Source: Thalassomonas sp. M1454
GTDB taxonomy: Bacteria > Pseudomonadota > Gammaproteobacteria > Enterobacterales > Alteromonadaceae
DNA: 64,000 bases
Direction of reading: 5' to 3'
Assembly: GCF_007097525.1 (NCBI RefSeq)
Contig: NZ_VKDD01000004.1
Span: 248,001 to 312,000 of the forward strand
Positions 63,879-64,000 of this stretch are shown here, piece by piece (position 1 is the first letter of the stretch; each line of letters begins with the position of its first letter). The notes beneath the pieces were generated by a model, which ran no database searches, was not told the origin of the DNA, and was given only the letters and a program-made list of their open reading frames with translations. Both the position numbers and the translations under genes were made by a program.

Positions 63879-63905
63879 AGGTTGCGATTATAACAAATCG
63901 CAACC
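63879..63905 (-). terminator. Terminator between the carrier gene and the upstream gene
   Basis: GGTTGCGATT and AATCGCAACC form a ten-base-pair stem with a short A/T tail on the minus strand. It serves the partial gene at the window edge. Confidence 0.75.
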
Positions 63906-63923
63906 CTTAAAAGGCAAATCCCA

Positions 63924-64000
63924 TTACTTAATAAAGTAAGTAAATGATAAGCGATAATTTGCACCAAGTGCATTGTGGTTAATTGAATCAAAACCACGAG
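63924..64000 (-). CDS. Partial outer-membrane protein, C-terminus only
   Basis: The minus-strand frame from the window edge encodes RGFDSINHNALGANYRLSFT and ends YFIK before TAA. The alternating aromatic and polar pattern with a near-terminal phenylalanine resembles the last strand of a TonB-dependent receptor or porin. Only about 24 residues are visible, so the family is not certain. Confidence 0.5.
   Translation of the reverse strand, partial: RGFDSINHNALGANYRLSFTYFIK

Overview
The window looks like the chromosome of a marine gammaproteobacterium of the order Alteromonadales, probably Colwelliaceae (Colwellia or Thalassotalea type). This is inferred from low GC content, the yicC / rph-pyrE and bioH-comF...nfuA neighbourhoods, a caa3-like cytochrome c oxidase cluster and the protein sequences. 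No ribosomal RNA or other taxonomic marker is present to confirm it.

Positions 1-31,470 are ordinary core chromosome. In order they hold a partial lipoprotein, yicC, a three-gene periplasmic redox cluster (thioredoxin-like protein, Tat-exported small dehydrogenase subunit, GMC flavoprotein), rph-pyrE, a VanZ-like protein, a DUF4144-like protein with an MscS channel, an Old Yellow Enzyme, bioH, comF, an M14 peptidase, nfuA, an outer-membrane protein, MFS and MATE transporters, a polysaccharide deacetylase and yebC. A long minus-strand cytochrome c oxidase block follows (ctaC, ctaD, ctaG, subunit III, SURF1, a conserved unknown, ctaA, cyoE, Sco), and then lexA.

Positions about 31,475-61,069 form a complete Tn7-like transposon of about 29.6 kb. 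Both ends begin TGTGGGATCCAGTTT in inverted orientation and carry repeated ATCCAG sites expected to bind TnsB. The transposition genes tnsA-tnsB-tnsC-tniQ lie at the right, with a divergent helix-turn-helix regulator. The left end stops 22 bp short of the lexA -35 box and leaves the SOS-regulated promoter intact.

The cargo has two parts. The first (32.0-46.1 kb) is a copper resistance island: a CopL-like peptide, a DUF411 protein, CusC, CusB with two CusF-like domains, CusA fused to a PepSY domain, a PepSY/2Fe-2S/flavin reductase, CopC, CopD, a MerR-family regulator behind a 19-bp-spacer promoter, CopA, and a truncated cupredoxin remnant. The second (46.4-53.5 kb) is a mosaic of short accessory genes: an AbiTii-like defence gene, a CsrA paralogue and several small exported or membrane proteins. 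At least one is an integron-type cassette with a well-formed attC site, although no integron integrase is present. This part also holds a dense cluster of different palindromes near 52.2-52.6 kb, and a diverged inverted copy of one block of it lies just inside the left end of the transposon.

Positions 61,070-64,000 return to chromosome: an isoaspartyl-dipeptidase homologue lacking one metal-binding histidine, a YfcC-family carrier, and the C-terminus of an outer-membrane protein.
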